Positions 1 through 11,289 of a DNA stretch of 64,000 bases are shown one piece after another. The stretch is from positions 20,694,230 through 20,758,229 of the forward strand of contig CM076662.1 in the NCBI GenBank assembly GCA_038496675.1. Reading direction: 5' to 3'. The notes beneath the pieces were generated by a model. That model was not told where the DNA came from and made no database searches. It worked only from the letters and a program-made list of their open reading frames with translations. The position numbers and the translations under genes were made by a program. The DNA is from Rachycentron canadum. Its lineage: Eukaryota > Chordata > Actinopteri > Carangiformes > Rachycentridae. How positions within the stretch are numbered: the stretch's first letter is position 1; each line of letters starts with the position of its first letter.

Positions 1-805
1 TTATATTTAACAATTTATTTATTTGATGGGAATTTGACATCCACATCTTGGCTACATTCAACTCAACGCACACAGGATGGACTTCCTGTCTCAATCACCC
101 ACGTCCATTGTCTGAAATGTGTTGAATCATGAAGTGCACAGCTTCTCTTGCGCTAAATGGAAGTTCCTGTCAATTTTTATAGCCTGTACACCAGCATTTA
201 GGAATAATTCAAGGACAAATTGATGTGCATAGGGTTCTAGTTTTGTTATGTTAGAATTAAAATTGAGTAAAATGTTCTCACTCTTTTCATTGTGCCAAAT
301 GTCTAGTGCTGTCAGACATGGTAATTAGGAGTTAATGATGATTTTTTTCAATGAATCCATAAACCTTTTAGACAATAAATTGTCAGGAAAAATGTCCAAT
401 GTTGCTTGTTCTGTCTGCACAACAGTCTAAATCCCACAGATTTTCATCTTAGAAATATAGAATAAATATAAAAGCAGAGTCTCCCTTTTGACATTTAAGT
501 ATAACCTCTTGTTTAAAGTGTTTTTCAACCACTTTTGTTCCATTTCTGTTAGTTTGCATGTCCGGCCGTGGACGATGGCGACGCTGGGCTCTGCCCATGG
601 CCACAGGATGGGAGTGACTGAGTCATTCATGCATTCGCTCATGGGAAACATCCCATGGGGTCGACATGACATGGAGAATAGATGGTCACAGTTTTCAAAA
701 GGAGCAAGAAAAGGGGGGCTGGGTAGTGGTGGTGGTGGGCTGCTGGGGGCGAGTTATGACCGGAAGACTGTCTGCTCAATATCCTGGAACGTCTGATTAA
801 CCGCT
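1..805. other. Non-coding stretch
   Basis: AT-rich sequence with no exon-like frame. A GC-richer patch at about 560-780 gives overlapping short frames on both strands, but they have no splice context and no recognisable motif. I see no RNA gene here. Confidence 0.6.
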
Positions 806-850
806 GGTGTTTCCTTGAGCAAGGCACTGAATCCAAAACCGCTCATATTT
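806..850 (+). repeat. Fragment of teleost SINE-like repeat
   Basis: The string TTCCTTGAGCAAGGCACTGA (from 810) matches the 'CCTTGAGCAAGGCACTTAACCC' stretch that I remember as a very common dispersed sequence in teleost genomes. Only about 45 bases are recognisable. A short inverse match lies near 58380. Confidence 0.4.
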
Positions 851-1139
851 TTCTGATTAATGGATGACAGCGGGAAAGTGAAGGAAACATAAACATCAAA
901 AAAAGTCACCAAATATGGGAGTTATGTGTAAAGTCTTTCCACTGCAGAGCCATCCGTGTTATAAATAACAGTCCTCTCGACTATTCAGTGGTTTGTTGCC
1001 TTGAATTAAATCTCATTGCATGAGCACAACAAATGTATCACTTACAGGGTTTGGCATGTGAAGCTCACTGCGGAGCACTAGTTGATTCATCACATAAAAA
1101 AATGTTTATATATAACCTGGATCTTCTCCTCTCACTTGG

Positions 1140-1345
1140 TGCCCAAACAATTATAAAGCTTTTTTGATGGAGATTAATCACCCCCTCCTCTCCTCAATGT
1201 GGTTTATTCCATCTTTTTTTTTTTTTTTTTTTTTTTCTGCAGGCGAGCATTTTTCCCCTCCTGCTAATCTCTTCAAACATTTTCAGGCGAGCTGAGTCCT
1301 GACTGGTTTGAATGATCATGCTAAATTGCCTAAAAGGCCATTAAT
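1140..1345. promoter_or_regulatory. Candidate non-coding regulatory element (motif-based)
   Basis: Apart from the T-tract, this is complex sequence with homeodomain-like motifs: GGAGATTAATCACC (OTX/PITX-like TAATC), CAATTATAAAG and GGCCATTAATAGTTTATAGG. No frame is open and no repeat is recognised. Conservation could not be tested, so the call rests only on motif density. Confidence 0.2.
1214..1236 (+). repeat. Poly(T) tract, 23 bases
   Basis: Uninterrupted T homopolymer followed by CTGCAG, so by chance it resembles a splice acceptor. No open frame of note follows it. Confidence 0.9.
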
Positions 1346-1509
1346 AGTTTATAGGATCGACACTGATGAAAGACAGGCAGGAGGAGAAGGAGAAGAAAGC
1401 TAATTAAATCAGTGTCGGGGGGTCGCCGGTGTCTTGGGCTGGCATGGTGGGCCGTAAAGATTACCATTATCACTTTCATTACCCTGGCTGATTGTTTAGA
1501 GGTGGCGGT

Positions 1510-1535
1510 GGGGGAGGGGCCGGGGTGGGTTGGGG
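1510..1535 (+). other. Predicted G-quadruplex motif
   Basis: Runs of 5, 4, 4, 3 and 4 guanines are separated by loops of 1-2 bases, which satisfies the usual four-run G3+ definition of a G-quadruplex on the plus strand. Confidence 0.6.
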
Positions 1536-1799
1536 ATGGAGACACACGTGGCATCAAATAGCTTTACCGTTGCTGCATTTACAAACCTCTGGCAATTTCC
1601 ATTATCGTAAAGTTACGGCGCAGGGGGTTAAAGATTTGATTTCACAAACAATACTCGCCCACCCACAGTTATATAATTTTCATGGTGCGTTTGATTTCTA
1701 GATACATGACAGAAATAGAAACGTGGAGACGGAAACAGCTCTGTTAGGCCCACATTCGATCGTGTTGAGAGACATTCAGTGCCCACAGATGCAACTGCA

Positions 1800-2130
1800 C
1801 CATGTGGCTAAAAGTTTGCGGACACCATTTCGTTCGTATTGTGATTGTTAAACATCACAATCAGAAAACATCTGCTTCCACAACAGCTTCTTCTCTTTTC
1901 AGGCTTATGGAGAAGATTTTTAGACGCTGGCTACAGAGACTCGCTCCCATTCAGCGACATGAGCAACAGTGAAGTGAGCCACAGATCTTTTAGAGGTGAG
2001 GCCGTGCTCACAGTCGATGCTCCAGTTCTTCCCATAGGTGCTGTGTGGGTTAGAGATCGCGGATCTGTGCAGCCCAGGGAAGTTCTTCCACACCAAACAG
2101 GGAAAAGATTATGGGAACCTTCTGTGTGAA
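1800..2130 (+). mobile_element. Degraded DNA-transposon-like dispersed repeat, copy 1
   Basis: Begins near CATGTGGCTAAAAGTTTGCG and later contains GAAGTTCTTCCACACCAAAC at about 2079-2098. These match, in the same order, a repeat widespread in fish ('GTGGCCAAAAGTATGTGGACACC ... GTTCTTCCACACCAAAC') that I remember but cannot name with certainty. The frame open across it is an accident of the repeat and not a gene. A second, more diverged copy lies at about 11410-11900. Confidence 0.55.
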
Positions 2131-2139
2131 CGAGAGTCC

Positions 2140-3350
2140 ACAGCTATGTGTAAATATATATTTAAATAGTCTAAGTAGCTAAATGAATCTAGCCCATATT
2201 TGGGACACGTGCTAATTTTCTTTCGTCCCAGTATACAATCAGTTCCATGGCCCGAATCTGGCCCACATACGGCATGTTTGCCAGATGCTATTCCACATCT
2301 TGACCAACTCTGGGACACACACAGATAATCTTGCAGCTTTTAGACAATACTGAAGAATAACAGGGAATCTGCCCAGATGTGGGTAGATTTCGGGTATATG
2401 GGTCAAACTCGGGCTGCGGACCCACATATATGTTAGGCCAGAAGTATTATTTTACTATTTTGGAACAAGTACAATATTTACCTTTTATAATAAAATATAT
2501 ATGGATAATAAAATATGAGAGAATTTAAATGAAAAAAAGCATTAGTACTTAAATGTACTTCCTGTCCATTACTGTAATAACACACTTTACCAGGCTCAGA
2601 CCGTTAAAATCTCATCTTCTTCATATTTCATTTAGTGGAGGGAAAGGCTTCATTCTGTAGAGACTGAATCACAGCTATAGAATAAATTATCTCCTTTTAT
2701 GTTACATAAACTTATAATGTCAAATGTACGACAACAATAATAGCAATGAAAAAAAAACAAACAACTTCTATTAAAGTGTGAAAATAAAAAGTGGAGAAAG
2801 TGAAGGTAGGCCGATGTAAAATCACATATGTTCTGCTGTGCTTCTGAATTCCTACTGCTGCCCTGCTGTTTGTCCAGTGAGGTAATAACAGCCATGACCT
2901 TGTTCCCATAGCAATCTGTTGTTCATTATTGGATGCCGGTTTGGACCGGGCCTGTAACTCTTTCATACTTCTCTCCTCCGTCCACCTTTCTTTCAGCTCC
3001 TGCCACAGGCGAGGTTCTGCCAGCCTGGGCGGTTTAACACAGTGTTCTGCCACTGGGTCGGGTTTATAAATATGCGCTAATGAGCTAGCGACTGATTGTG
3101 CTGTGGCACGCTTACTCATTACCCGAGATCTCCATGGAGACGCAGTCTGCGGAGGCAGCACTGGATGCCATGGTACTCGCATATGGAGCAGCATATATTT
3201 AGGGGAGTGACGCAGAGACAGTATATTTGAAATAAGTGCCTTCTAATGAGGAGTCTCTGGGGAAGGATGGGGCTGATGATAATGATGGTTTTGATTGAGC
3301 AGCTGATATTTCTGCTTATATTCACAATCTATGAACTGACCATTTCATAG
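2140..3350. other. Non-coding stretch, no gene seen
   Basis: AT-rich sequence. A minus-strand frame of 160 codons covers 2712-3194, but it runs into a hydrophobic poly(F/I/V) tail made by AT-rich sequence and has no splice signals. The GC-richer half (about 2890-3190) could be a regulatory element. I reject it as coding. Confidence 0.5.
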
Positions 3351-3351
3351 C

Positions 3352-3376
3352 AAAAAAAAAAAAAAAAAAAAAAAAA
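3352..3376 (+). repeat. Poly(A) tract, 25 bases
   Basis: Uninterrupted A homopolymer. The upstream 200 bases show no clear SINE or processed-gene copy, so I cannot say what left it. Confidence 0.9.
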
Positions 3377-3759
3377 GACCTACAGTATTCAAAGTATCTA
3401 ATATTGAGACTGTTTTTACAGGCACAAAGTGTCTCGTGTGCAATTCAGGACAATAATATAATAATACTGATACTACTAAATGTTGCAAACACTTAATAAT
3501 GTTGTGGATAAAAATATGGTTTTAGAATTAGGTCAGATTGAGGCTTTTCTACACAGACTCATCCCAAACCTATGCAACATCAATTTGACAACATTTTTTA
3601 TTAATTTTTATCATTTGCCAATGTTGCCATTAGTCTGTGTGGACAAAATGTAAAAGGTTGTACTTAGACACAGTCTTGCCTTGAACTAAATGCTAATGGA
3701 CATATCATAACATAGCCTCGAGCTATGCTAGGAGGTAAGTTTAACATGTCCGCCATCTT

Positions 3760-4060
3760 TGCGCTGAGTAACACTGAGGTCAAAACCAAAGGACCAGGCA
3801 AATGAAAGTTTGACCTGACGATGGCACAAGCTGAAAACTAATGGGAAAGTCAAAATTATTATAAAGTATCATATGGGGACCATGAATGTTGGGACCAGAT
3901 TTCAAAGCAATTTGTCAACCTGCTGGTAGAATAAGAGGAAAAGCCAGGGCATCACTAACTTTGTCAGAATCCATCCTCTGGGGACTATTTGTATTTTAAG
4001 GAAATCCATCCAAGACATGTTGAAATATTTCAGTGGTGGACCGCTACGCTATTGTGGCCG
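3760..4060 (+). repeat. Teleost dispersed repeat ('GTGGTGGACC' type)
   Basis: AAGTTTGACCTGACGATGGC, GGGACCATGAATGTTGGGAC, AATCCATCCTCTGGGGAC and TTGAAATATTTCAGTGGTGG occur in the order I remember for a common fish repeat that ends '...GATATTTCAGTCTGGACCAAAGTGGTGGACC'. The copy is clearly diverged. I do not know its class. Confidence 0.6.
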
Positions 4061-4064
4061 AAGA

Positions 4065-5340
4065 ACTAACATCTGCCTGACATATCAGTCTACTGTGGTA
4101 TCGTGTCTGTTTTGACCATATTGTGCACAATCCACGTCTTTACATTGAAAATAAAAACCACTGTATACATAGATATGTCATGTACAGTATAAGCAACACA
4201 AGTAAAAGCAGGGTGGTAACAAATACAATAACGTTTCTGTATTACTTGAATGTTGATAAATGATTCATATATTGCAGTGTGACAGGAAACAAACAACAAA
4301 GATTGGGAATCCCATTTCATGTAATTGGTAACAGCCCAAACCCCACAAGAGTGTTTATGCAGGAACATTTGAAAAAATGAGACTTTACAATTCACCAGTT
4401 GATGTAACCGGGTCCACATCTCGGCTAATGACCGCCTCTGAAATGCATGTAGAAATGGGCTTATTGACTTTTGTTGCCTACGGTGTATGAATTCAGTCTG
4501 ATGCTGTTCACTCTCTGCAGTGGTACTTACTGTTTCAGGTCTGGTCCAGCACCAAACTGGGAGAGGGGATTAGAGAGACAGCCGGCCTGTTGGATCCCGG
4601 CCCTGCTTCTATGAATCATACTTTTAGAGAAGCTTTAGTAATTGGCCAATCAAAAATGTCAGAGTTATGTAATAAGACATAAATCACTTCTGAGATTGTC
4701 TTTGTTTTCTTGCTTTGTCTCAAAATGTCTGTGCTGCTATTCTCTGGCTATGAAGTAACTGGTTTTAAATGATGATGGTGAAGTCCCTTAAACTGGAAAT
4801 GAAGAATTTATTTTAAAAAACGGTAACTGGTTTCTTTTCTGCAACAAAAAGGCAGTTGGCCGGGAGCCAGAGGTAGGTTTGATTTTGAAAGTGTTGATTT
4901 TTTTTTTTTTCCACTTTCTGGATGTTTTCAGAGAAGATTTGATTTGTTTCAGGGGTTAGGTTATAAAATGATAAAAAAAAAAAAAAAAAAATCCTTCCTC
5001 ACACTTTACTATGTACATGTACACTTAGCTCTCATGCTCTTATTCTAACAAATTCAAGTGTAATTGAAATCCTGAGCTGTGAATCTATTCTCACCATCCT
5101 CATTCACTCTGGAAAGAACATAGTAAACAATTAACACCTCCTAAGTGCACCATATAACCACTTGAATTAGCTTCACAAAGCCAGCTAATTGTCTTCTCTC
5201 TTGTTAGACTTGAAACTCTCATGAAATCCTCTTGAAATCCACATTCATCCTTGCACACGCAAAATAAAGGTTTATGGTTGACGCTGAGTTGGAAAAGTTG
5301 GGAAATGAAAAAAAATAATAAAAAATTGAAATAAATACTA
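4065..5340. other. Non-coding stretch, no gene seen
   Basis: AT-rich, with T runs at 4899-4910 and an A run at 4973-4990. The frames in this stretch are composition artefacts, and I see no repeat family I recognise. Confidence 0.55.
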
Positions 5341-5352
5341 ATAAAAACAGGG

Positions 5353-5355
5353 TTT

Positions 5356-5387
<32 letters not shown>
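5353..5387 (+). repeat. (TTTC)n microsatellite
   Basis: About nine TTTC units. It produces lysine/glutamate-rich or phenylalanine/leucine-rich false frames on both strands. Confidence 0.95.
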
Positions 5388-5433
5388 GAGCCTTGAGAAT
5401 GTATTTGGTAGCACCAAAATCCAACAACACTAG

Positions 5434-5760
5434 CAGGTGATAGACACATTTGACACAAAGAAAAACATCTTGAGCGATAACAATGAGATGCCATGATGAT
5501 GTATTAAATATTGTAAAGGCAGATGTCCATGTCTTTTTTGATATTTTCACAGTATTAACATAGAACCTGGTCCAAAGTGCTCAGTCCACAGAGAAATACA
5601 CTCAGTGTATCATGTATTCAAAAAACTGAGCCTTCAAACCAGCCGTCCAGACTTCAGTAACTTTGTGATGTCACAACGATACAGTCACTGCCTTCAGTTA
5701 TGGTCCTAGCATTGGCTACATAAAACCACCATTCAAACATGAAGGATACAGGACTTTTAT
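5434..5760 (+). mobile_element. TTAA-ended MITE family, copy c (degraded)
   Basis: Shares GAGCGATAACAATGAGATG (5471-5489), CAGTATTAACATAGAACCTG, AAGTGCTCAGTCCACAGAGA and TAACTTTGTGATGTCACAAC with the copies at 9940-10183 (inverted) and 59525-60103. The outer end expected to carry the terminal repeat is decayed: ATTAAATATTG stands where the other copies have TTAAAGGTCC. It is non-autonomous; no transposase frame is present. Confidence 0.65.
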
Positions 5761-6042
5761 CCGGAGATATACTCTTAAACGTACTTTTATTTTATGTTGC
5801 CAAATCTTAACAAACTTTCCCTAAACTTGCGCATATTAATGCACTACTCTGGTGTGTGCAAGACTGATCTTTTTTCTTTTTTTTTTTTCTTGTTTTGGTG
5901 AGTTTGTGGATCAGACTTTTACGAGCTCGGGCCATCAGCTCTGTCTCCCACTGTTGCTAATGTTCCTGGTAGTACTCAACTGTTCTGCTGCCAGACTCCG
6001 TAATGGAAAAACAGAGGGTCCAGGCCCTGGGATGTCCAAGCT

Positions 6043-6045
<3 letters not shown>

Positions 6046-6092
<47 letters not shown>
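6046..6092 (+). repeat. (GT)n microsatellite
   Basis: Roughly 23 GT units. It is the first of a cluster of GT-rich tracts running to about 6500, and the cluster generates a false valine/cysteine-rich frame across the region. Confidence 0.95.
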
Positions 6093-6095
<3 letters not shown>

Positions 6096-6217
6096 GGGAC
6101 ACGTGTGTCAGCAAGCGTGCAAGGAGGGAAGGAGTTTATTTGTGTGTGTGCATGTGTGTCAGCATGTGTGGGTGTGTGCATACATGTGCTGTAGAGGTTT
6201 GCAGCAGTAGTTTGTGC

Positions 6218-6219
<2 letters not shown>

Positions 6220-6259
<40 letters not shown>

Positions 6260-6292
6260 TGTGTGTGTGTGTGTGTGAGTGTGTGCACATGG
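6220..6292 (+). repeat. (GT)n microsatellite with GA interruptions
   Basis: About 36 GT units interrupted twice by GAGT. Alternating purine-pyrimidine sequence of this length can adopt Z-DNA. Nearby sequence to 6500 is GTGTGCAT-rich and looks like decayed extensions of the same array. Confidence 0.95.
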
Positions 6293-6675
6293 AAGGTAGT
6301 TAGAGTGTATGTGCAGAGGGTTTGTGGGTTGTATACAAGTGCATGTCTGTGTTTGTGTGTGGGTGTGAGAAGGGTAATTTATCTATGACCAGGGATCATG
6401 TTTGTAATAGTGTGTATTTGTGTGTGTGTGCTATACAAGTGTACATGCCCAGCTGTCTGAGTGCCTTTGTGCATGTGTGCCTCCCTGCATCTGTTTGTGC
6501 ATTCACATCACAAAACACGGAGGCAAATGGGAAACATGGGATGGGTGGAGGGGTGTTTGGGAGTGGGTTGGGGGTAGGTTTTAAGGGGTGACTGCTCTCC
6601 AACATCTGCAGGTCCACTCCCACATTCAGGGAATTCCTTGAGAAATGTACACTGTTTGACTGGGCCGATGAGAGA

Positions 6676-6700
6676 GGGGGTAGGGGGGTAAGGGGGTGGG
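6676..6700 (+). other. Predicted G-quadruplex motif
   Basis: Guanine runs of 5, 6, 5 and 3 with loops TA, TAA and T: a compact, canonical G-quadruplex-forming sequence on the plus strand. Confidence 0.7.
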
Positions 6701-6803
6701 CAGACGGGGCGACTTTGACTGCGATATTGTGTGTACTTTTGTTCCCACTGATACACTGTGCAGAGGAAATGAGTTTTGGTTGCAGAGAGACAAGAGCGAC
6801 ACA

Positions 6804-6836
6804 GGGGGTGGGGGTTGGGTGAGGGGTGAGGGGGGT
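6804..6836 (+). other. Predicted G-quadruplex motif
   Basis: Guanine runs of 5, 5, 3, 4 and at least 6 separated by T, TT, TGA and TGA. It lies about 100 bases from the previous motif on the same strand. Confidence 0.7.
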
Positions 6837-7589
6837 TGGTGGGTAGGAGTTGGGATGGTGGCGTGCGAGGAGAAGAGGGAGTTCACTTGTCTGGTTGATG
6901 TATGACAAATGCATGTAGAAAATGCAGGCAGAGGGGAATTGAATTCTTCTCTTCCCCATGAGATGGCGATGATTTTTTTTTTTTTTTTATCTTTTCTCTC
7001 CTTTTCTTTCCTCCCTCCAGGCAATGAGGTTATGGATTTGGACAGGTGTGAATACTGATGATGAATAGTAATGTTGCTAGCTTGAATGGAGTGCAGAGAT
7101 GGATGGAGCGAGTGCTGGTTTTTGATTATGACGACTGTAGAAGGATCGGCCGCCCCCGTGAGAGTTTATGGGGCGTTATCTGGTGTAAATGGCAAAATAA
7201 GTGGCAAATAAATTCTCCGTCCTGTAGTCTGGATTTGCTTGATTTTCTTTTCTTTTCTTTTTTTTTTTTTTTACACGTGTCACTTGCAATATGGAAAAAA
7301 CGCACACATACATGGGTCGTCTATGCGTAAGCAGACACGGGAACGTGTGAGCAGACACAGTGGCAGACGCAGTGGCTGACATGTAAAGATAAACATACAC
7401 AAACACACATCGGTCAAAATGTATGCACAAATACAGATGTGCACACACTTGCATGTAGAGTCTTGTAACACACTATAAATACACACAGAGACACACACAC
7501 GGGTTTACACATATGGAGGCCTGAGAGCAGATACCTACGCGTGCAGAGGTATCAAATACACACTGCTTGATTTTGTGAGGATGAACAAA

Positions 7590-7591
7590 GA

Positions 7592-7625
<34 letters not shown>

Positions 7626-7626
7626 T
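7590..7626 (+). repeat. (CT)n(CA)n compound microsatellite
   Basis: About eight CT units run directly into about ten CA units. The CT part lies next to a cluster of ACACAC-rich sequence that begins near 7300. Confidence 0.9.
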
Positions 7627-7904
7627 GCTCGATCTTAACAACTGAGAAAAACCGCCAGAGGAAGAAATGAGATCAAATAGATTTCCTGGGGAGTGAAAAC
7701 CATCCAGATTCTTATGTGGCTCAAAATCTGCCAGCGCCCCTCGTCTGACAACAATGAGACGACAGTAACTTTCCACTGCTGCCTCTCTCTCTCTAATCTA
7801 TTATTGTCATCGCCAGGCAGGAGCACTGCATGTCAAGGAACACGCCTCCACGCTGACATTAAAACTCATTAGGCAAACGTCTACTGAAGTAATTAATCAA
7901 GTGG

Positions 7905-8060
7905 GAAGTAGGGGGATTTTCCCATAGGCTTCAATACATATGACTTATTTTTACAACCAGTGGAGTCGCCCCCTGATGGTCAATAGATAAAATGCAGTTT
8001 AGGGTTCTCCAGCATTGGCTTCACTTTCATTTCCACTTTTATAAACACTCTCAGTGTCTG
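7905..8060 (+). repeat. Teleost dispersed repeat ('GTGGAGTCGCCCCCTG')
   Basis: CCCATAGGCTTCAATACATA, CAGTGGAGTCGCCCCCTGAT and GCATTGGCTTCACTTTCATT follow the order of a common percomorph repeat known to me only from memory. A related part of what I believe is the same family lies at 14645-14870. Confidence 0.65.
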
Positions 8061-8069
8061 TGTTTCAGC

Positions 8070-9780
8070 CAATGCCTGATATATCTCACTCCTCCTTGCC
8101 ATAAAGCTCTATTGTTGTCTAAAAACGATTAAAGACACACTGAATTGATGGACTGTAGTTTGCTTTGACTCAGCCCCACTTACACCGACCACCTGCTGGA
8201 AACACTCATTGGACTGTGTATTAGTACAGGTTTTAAAAATAACCTTCAGAACCCAGTTGATTTATGAAAGAAAGTGAAAGGCATTATGACCTGTTCTTGA
8301 AAATTTGGACGAACACTTTTTGGTCTTTTCATAGGATTTGTCAAAAGTGGTCAGACTTCATCTTTGGTGGATTTAGAAAATAACACTTTAATGTAGTTTT
8401 AAACTGTTTGGTCTTTGTCTTCTGTCAGCATTTACAGCTTTCTGAGCACCATCCCTCTCTCTCTCTCTTTCTGTCTCTCTCTCTCTTTCTCTCTGGCCAT
8501 AAGTCACTCAAAACAATGACGAGCAACAGTTCATTATCAAACCGGCCTCCAATTGTCTCGGAGCCACAATGAACCAATCAGCGGCTGTCAGAATGAGTTC
8601 TGGTAGTTTCTGTTACTGTTCCAGTTAATGGCTCTGCTCTCCCTTCATTTATTCATTTTACTTAAGTATCTCATTTGAAATTTCAAAATCAAATTTTTGA
8701 TGATGTATGTTTTGAAAAATTCAAAAACCTGGCAGGTTAATCAATAAGCTCATTTTTTTAAAAATAAATGTTTCCTGTTTTGTGACATATTTATGGACTT
8801 TTTTAAAATTCCCAGAATATTTTTTTTCAGTCCGGATGAATCTGTTCCCTGCATTTGTTAAAAATGAGCTTGAATGCAGCAGAATGTAAACACCTTATTC
8901 TGTTCAGTATAATTTTTTGCCGGCTGTTCTGGAGAAATTCGATGTTAATAGTCATTTATTTCAGTTATTTCATGGATGCATGATTTTTATTGTAATGTGA
9001 CCTTAAACGGGTTATGAGCTAATATCTGGAAAGATATAAAGGATAATGCCATAAAAATAAAGAATCAGATAAGGTAAACACAATCAATGAAATGTTGCAG
9101 GTGAACAAATTAGCCTCTAAAAATATCAATCACTTGTTATTTATTAGTGGTGGCAGAATTCAATTAGCGGACCTCCATCACAGCAGCCCTAATTCAAACC
9201 ACACAAGGTCGGTGGAGGGCGCGGTCTGTTTATCTCCAGCTGATGAAGTGCTACATGGTCTGGATCGACAGCGGTTCTGCTCCTCCCCGCCACAACCCCC
9301 CCCACCCCACCCCACCCCGACCCCAACATCAGCCTGTGACCTTTGACCTCCAGCGTAAGGGCTGGACCAGCATCTGATCGGAGGAACCTGGAACGCAGCC
9401 ACCGCCGCCGTGCAGAAGGGAGGGAAGAGGGCTTGAGGTGGGTTGTGCTGGTCCACATAATTCACACCTGAACGGGCAGGGATTGGCTTCGAAGCTGGCA
9501 TTTCAAAGAGCCGGCGCTGTTTGTCGGAGCCGGAAGTCGCTTTGGCTGCGAAGGTCAGAAATCATGCAAATATTATATGTCCGTTTTCAGTTGAAACACA
9601 GAGAAGATAGTTTACACTTGGTCTTGATATTTAGACGTATTTTTCTGCAAACATAAAGAGAGAAGATTCAAGGTCTTTGGGGGCAAACAACTAAAAGACA
9701 CTGAATTATAACAAACCAGCAGGTAAATAAAGAAAAAAAAAACCTGAAACACCGCATATACCCTTTATTATTATTATTGC
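8070..9780. other. Non-coding stretch, no gene seen
   Basis: Holds a CT-rich tract (8452-8500), AT-rich sequence, and a complex segment at 9150-9460 (AATTCAATTAGCGGACCTCC onward) that could be regulatory. Frames in the GC-rich part come from a CCCCACCCC repeat. Confidence 0.5.
9296..9325 (-). other. Predicted G-quadruplex motif (minus strand)
   Basis: C runs of 8, 4, 4, 4 and 4 with loops A, A, A and GA on the plus strand, meaning G runs on the minus strand. The ORF-like peptides across it are low-complexity proline or glycine tracts. Confidence 0.65.
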
Positions 9781-9785
9781 TTCAC

Positions 9786-9935
9786 AACAAATGGCGACTC
9801 TAAATTGCCCGTAGGCCTGAGTGTGAGCGTGAATGGTTGTTTGTCTCTGTATGGCTCTATGTGTCTGCGATAGACTGGTGACCCGTCCAGGGTGTGCCCT
9901 GTCCTCGCCCTGTGTCAGCTGGGATTGGCACCATG
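9786..9935 (+). mobile_element. SINE-like teleost repeat, 3' half
   Basis: GACTCTAAATTGCCCGTAGG, GTGAGCGTGAATGGTTGTTT, GTGACCCGTCCAGGGTGTGC and GTCAGCTGGGATTGGCACC match the 3' half of a very common teleost repeat that normally ends in an ATGG microsatellite. This copy lacks the tail and instead abuts the inverted MITE copy at 9940-10183. Related copies lie at 28950-29270 (same strand) and 24553-24800 (opposite strand). Confidence 0.75.
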
Positions 9936-9939
9936 ATGC

Positions 9940-10183
9940 ATCATAAGGTTACAAAAGTCCTGATGACAGCCTGTCGTAAGGCTCAGTGTCTGATTTCTCT
10001 GTGGACCGAGCACTTTGGAACTTTCACAGTATTAATATAGAACATAGACCTGCTTTATGATCAAAAAAAAAGACACGGACTTCTACATTTACAATATGGG
10101 ACCTTTAATACATCATGACATCTCATTGTTATCGCTCGTCGAAGATGTTTTTCTTCTTCTATCACTTGCTATGGGACCTTTAA
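9940..10183 (-). mobile_element. TTAA-ended MITE family, copy d
   Basis: Read on the minus strand it begins with TTAAAGGTCCCATA (10183-10170), which is repeated 75 bases inside (10108-10095). The sequence GAGCGATAACAATGAGATG, shared with the 5.4 kb copy, lies between the two end copies. The inner part matches 59630-59770 in reverse. The end away from 10183 is missing. No transposase is encoded. Confidence 0.7.
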
Positions 10184-10504
10184 TTAAAATCTCATTAAAA
10201 GGAAAATTAAATCAAATTCAATGGCCTTTCAGTTGTGGCAATTTTTGATAGTGCCAATATGATATTGAACTTTTTGCTTTGTCAAATGTCTCAACTATTA
10301 ATAATACCACAAAATCTGTCTGATAAAAGAATAATAATCTAATTAAAATTGGACTGGATGCATAATGCTAACTCTTGCTACTTTTCAGTCTGCATTAAAA
10401 ACAATCCAGGTCTTCCGCATCTTTTCAAAACCATTCCAGATCCCGTTTTCCTTCGCTAAATCACGCAAATGTTCAAAACCGGCCAAAGCCTGTGGAAGCC
10501 CTGG

Positions 10505-10680
10505 TTTAGACCGAGAAGGCAGGATGATTTAGAGATTAACGGGGGCGGTGGGGGGGTTCCCTGCGTGCATGAGGTCGCAAGTTCAAACTCTTACAACAGC
10601 CAGTCTGTCCATTAATGGCCATGAAGTGGTGAGACACTGAGAGTCTCTCTGGATGAGACTTACGGCTGAGTGTCTGAGAT
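10505..10680 (+). mobile_element. tRNA-like SINE fragment
   Basis: AGGTCGCAAGTTCAAACTCT at 10571-10590 resembles a degenerate pol III B-box (GGTTCGAAYCC). It is followed by AATGGCCATGAAGTGGTGAG and GACACTGAGAGTCTCTCTGG, which fit a SINE body better than a tRNA. There is no clover-leaf, so it is not a functional tRNA. Confidence 0.4.
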
Positions 10681-11289
10681 GTAAATTTCTGTTTCTTGTT
10701 AGCAGACAGCTTGACGGTGGTGTTTGTTTCCACCAGCTCCTCAGCTGTGGCCCATTTATACCGAAGCCCCTTTTCTACTTTACTTTTTCTTTTTTTTTTT
10801 TTTTGCTCTCTTGCACATAGATTCCCAGCACCAGCAGCTGCAGGAGCCACTCACTCCGTACGACAAGTCCCATCTGCCCATCCATCGCCGAGGATGTGAC
10901 CAAACAAACAAGGGCAGCAGCACAGTGGCTTTTGACGGCGCCATATGTTTTCCATATTCACACTCTAAATCAACACTGCAAGGCAAATTGTGTTTTGGTT
11001 TGAGATGGCGTATTATGCAACAAAAACACATGCAGGGGATAAAAAAGACTGTGCTACCGCCAATGAAAAATATACGATGAAGCAACCCCCCTGCCTCAAC
11101 TCACGTCTTAGAAAAATACAACTGGCTTTCACATGGTTCAGATTCCACTGAGGAGACTCAGTAGCACTTACACAATGACTTGGTGAAAGCTGGATAAACA
11201 CAGCAGGGTTTCTGCAGGGGCAAATAACAGCATGGAATTAATCTGTACATTCTCTGTCTTGAAGTCAACATTTCTCACAATGGCAACCT

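Noticed and set aside
2712..3194. 160-codon minus-strand frame
   Set aside because: Hydrophobic tail comes from AT-rich sequence; no splice sites and no recognisable motif.
5852..6388. 178-codon plus-strand frame
   Set aside because: Made of valine/cysteine repeats from GT microsatellites.
6396..6959. 187-codon minus-strand proline/serine-rich frame
   Set aside because: Low-complexity peptide from the C-rich complement of the G-quadruplex region.
10571..10590. Possible tRNA gene (B-box-like sequence)
   Set aside because: No clover-leaf or A-box at proper distance; fits a SINE fragment.
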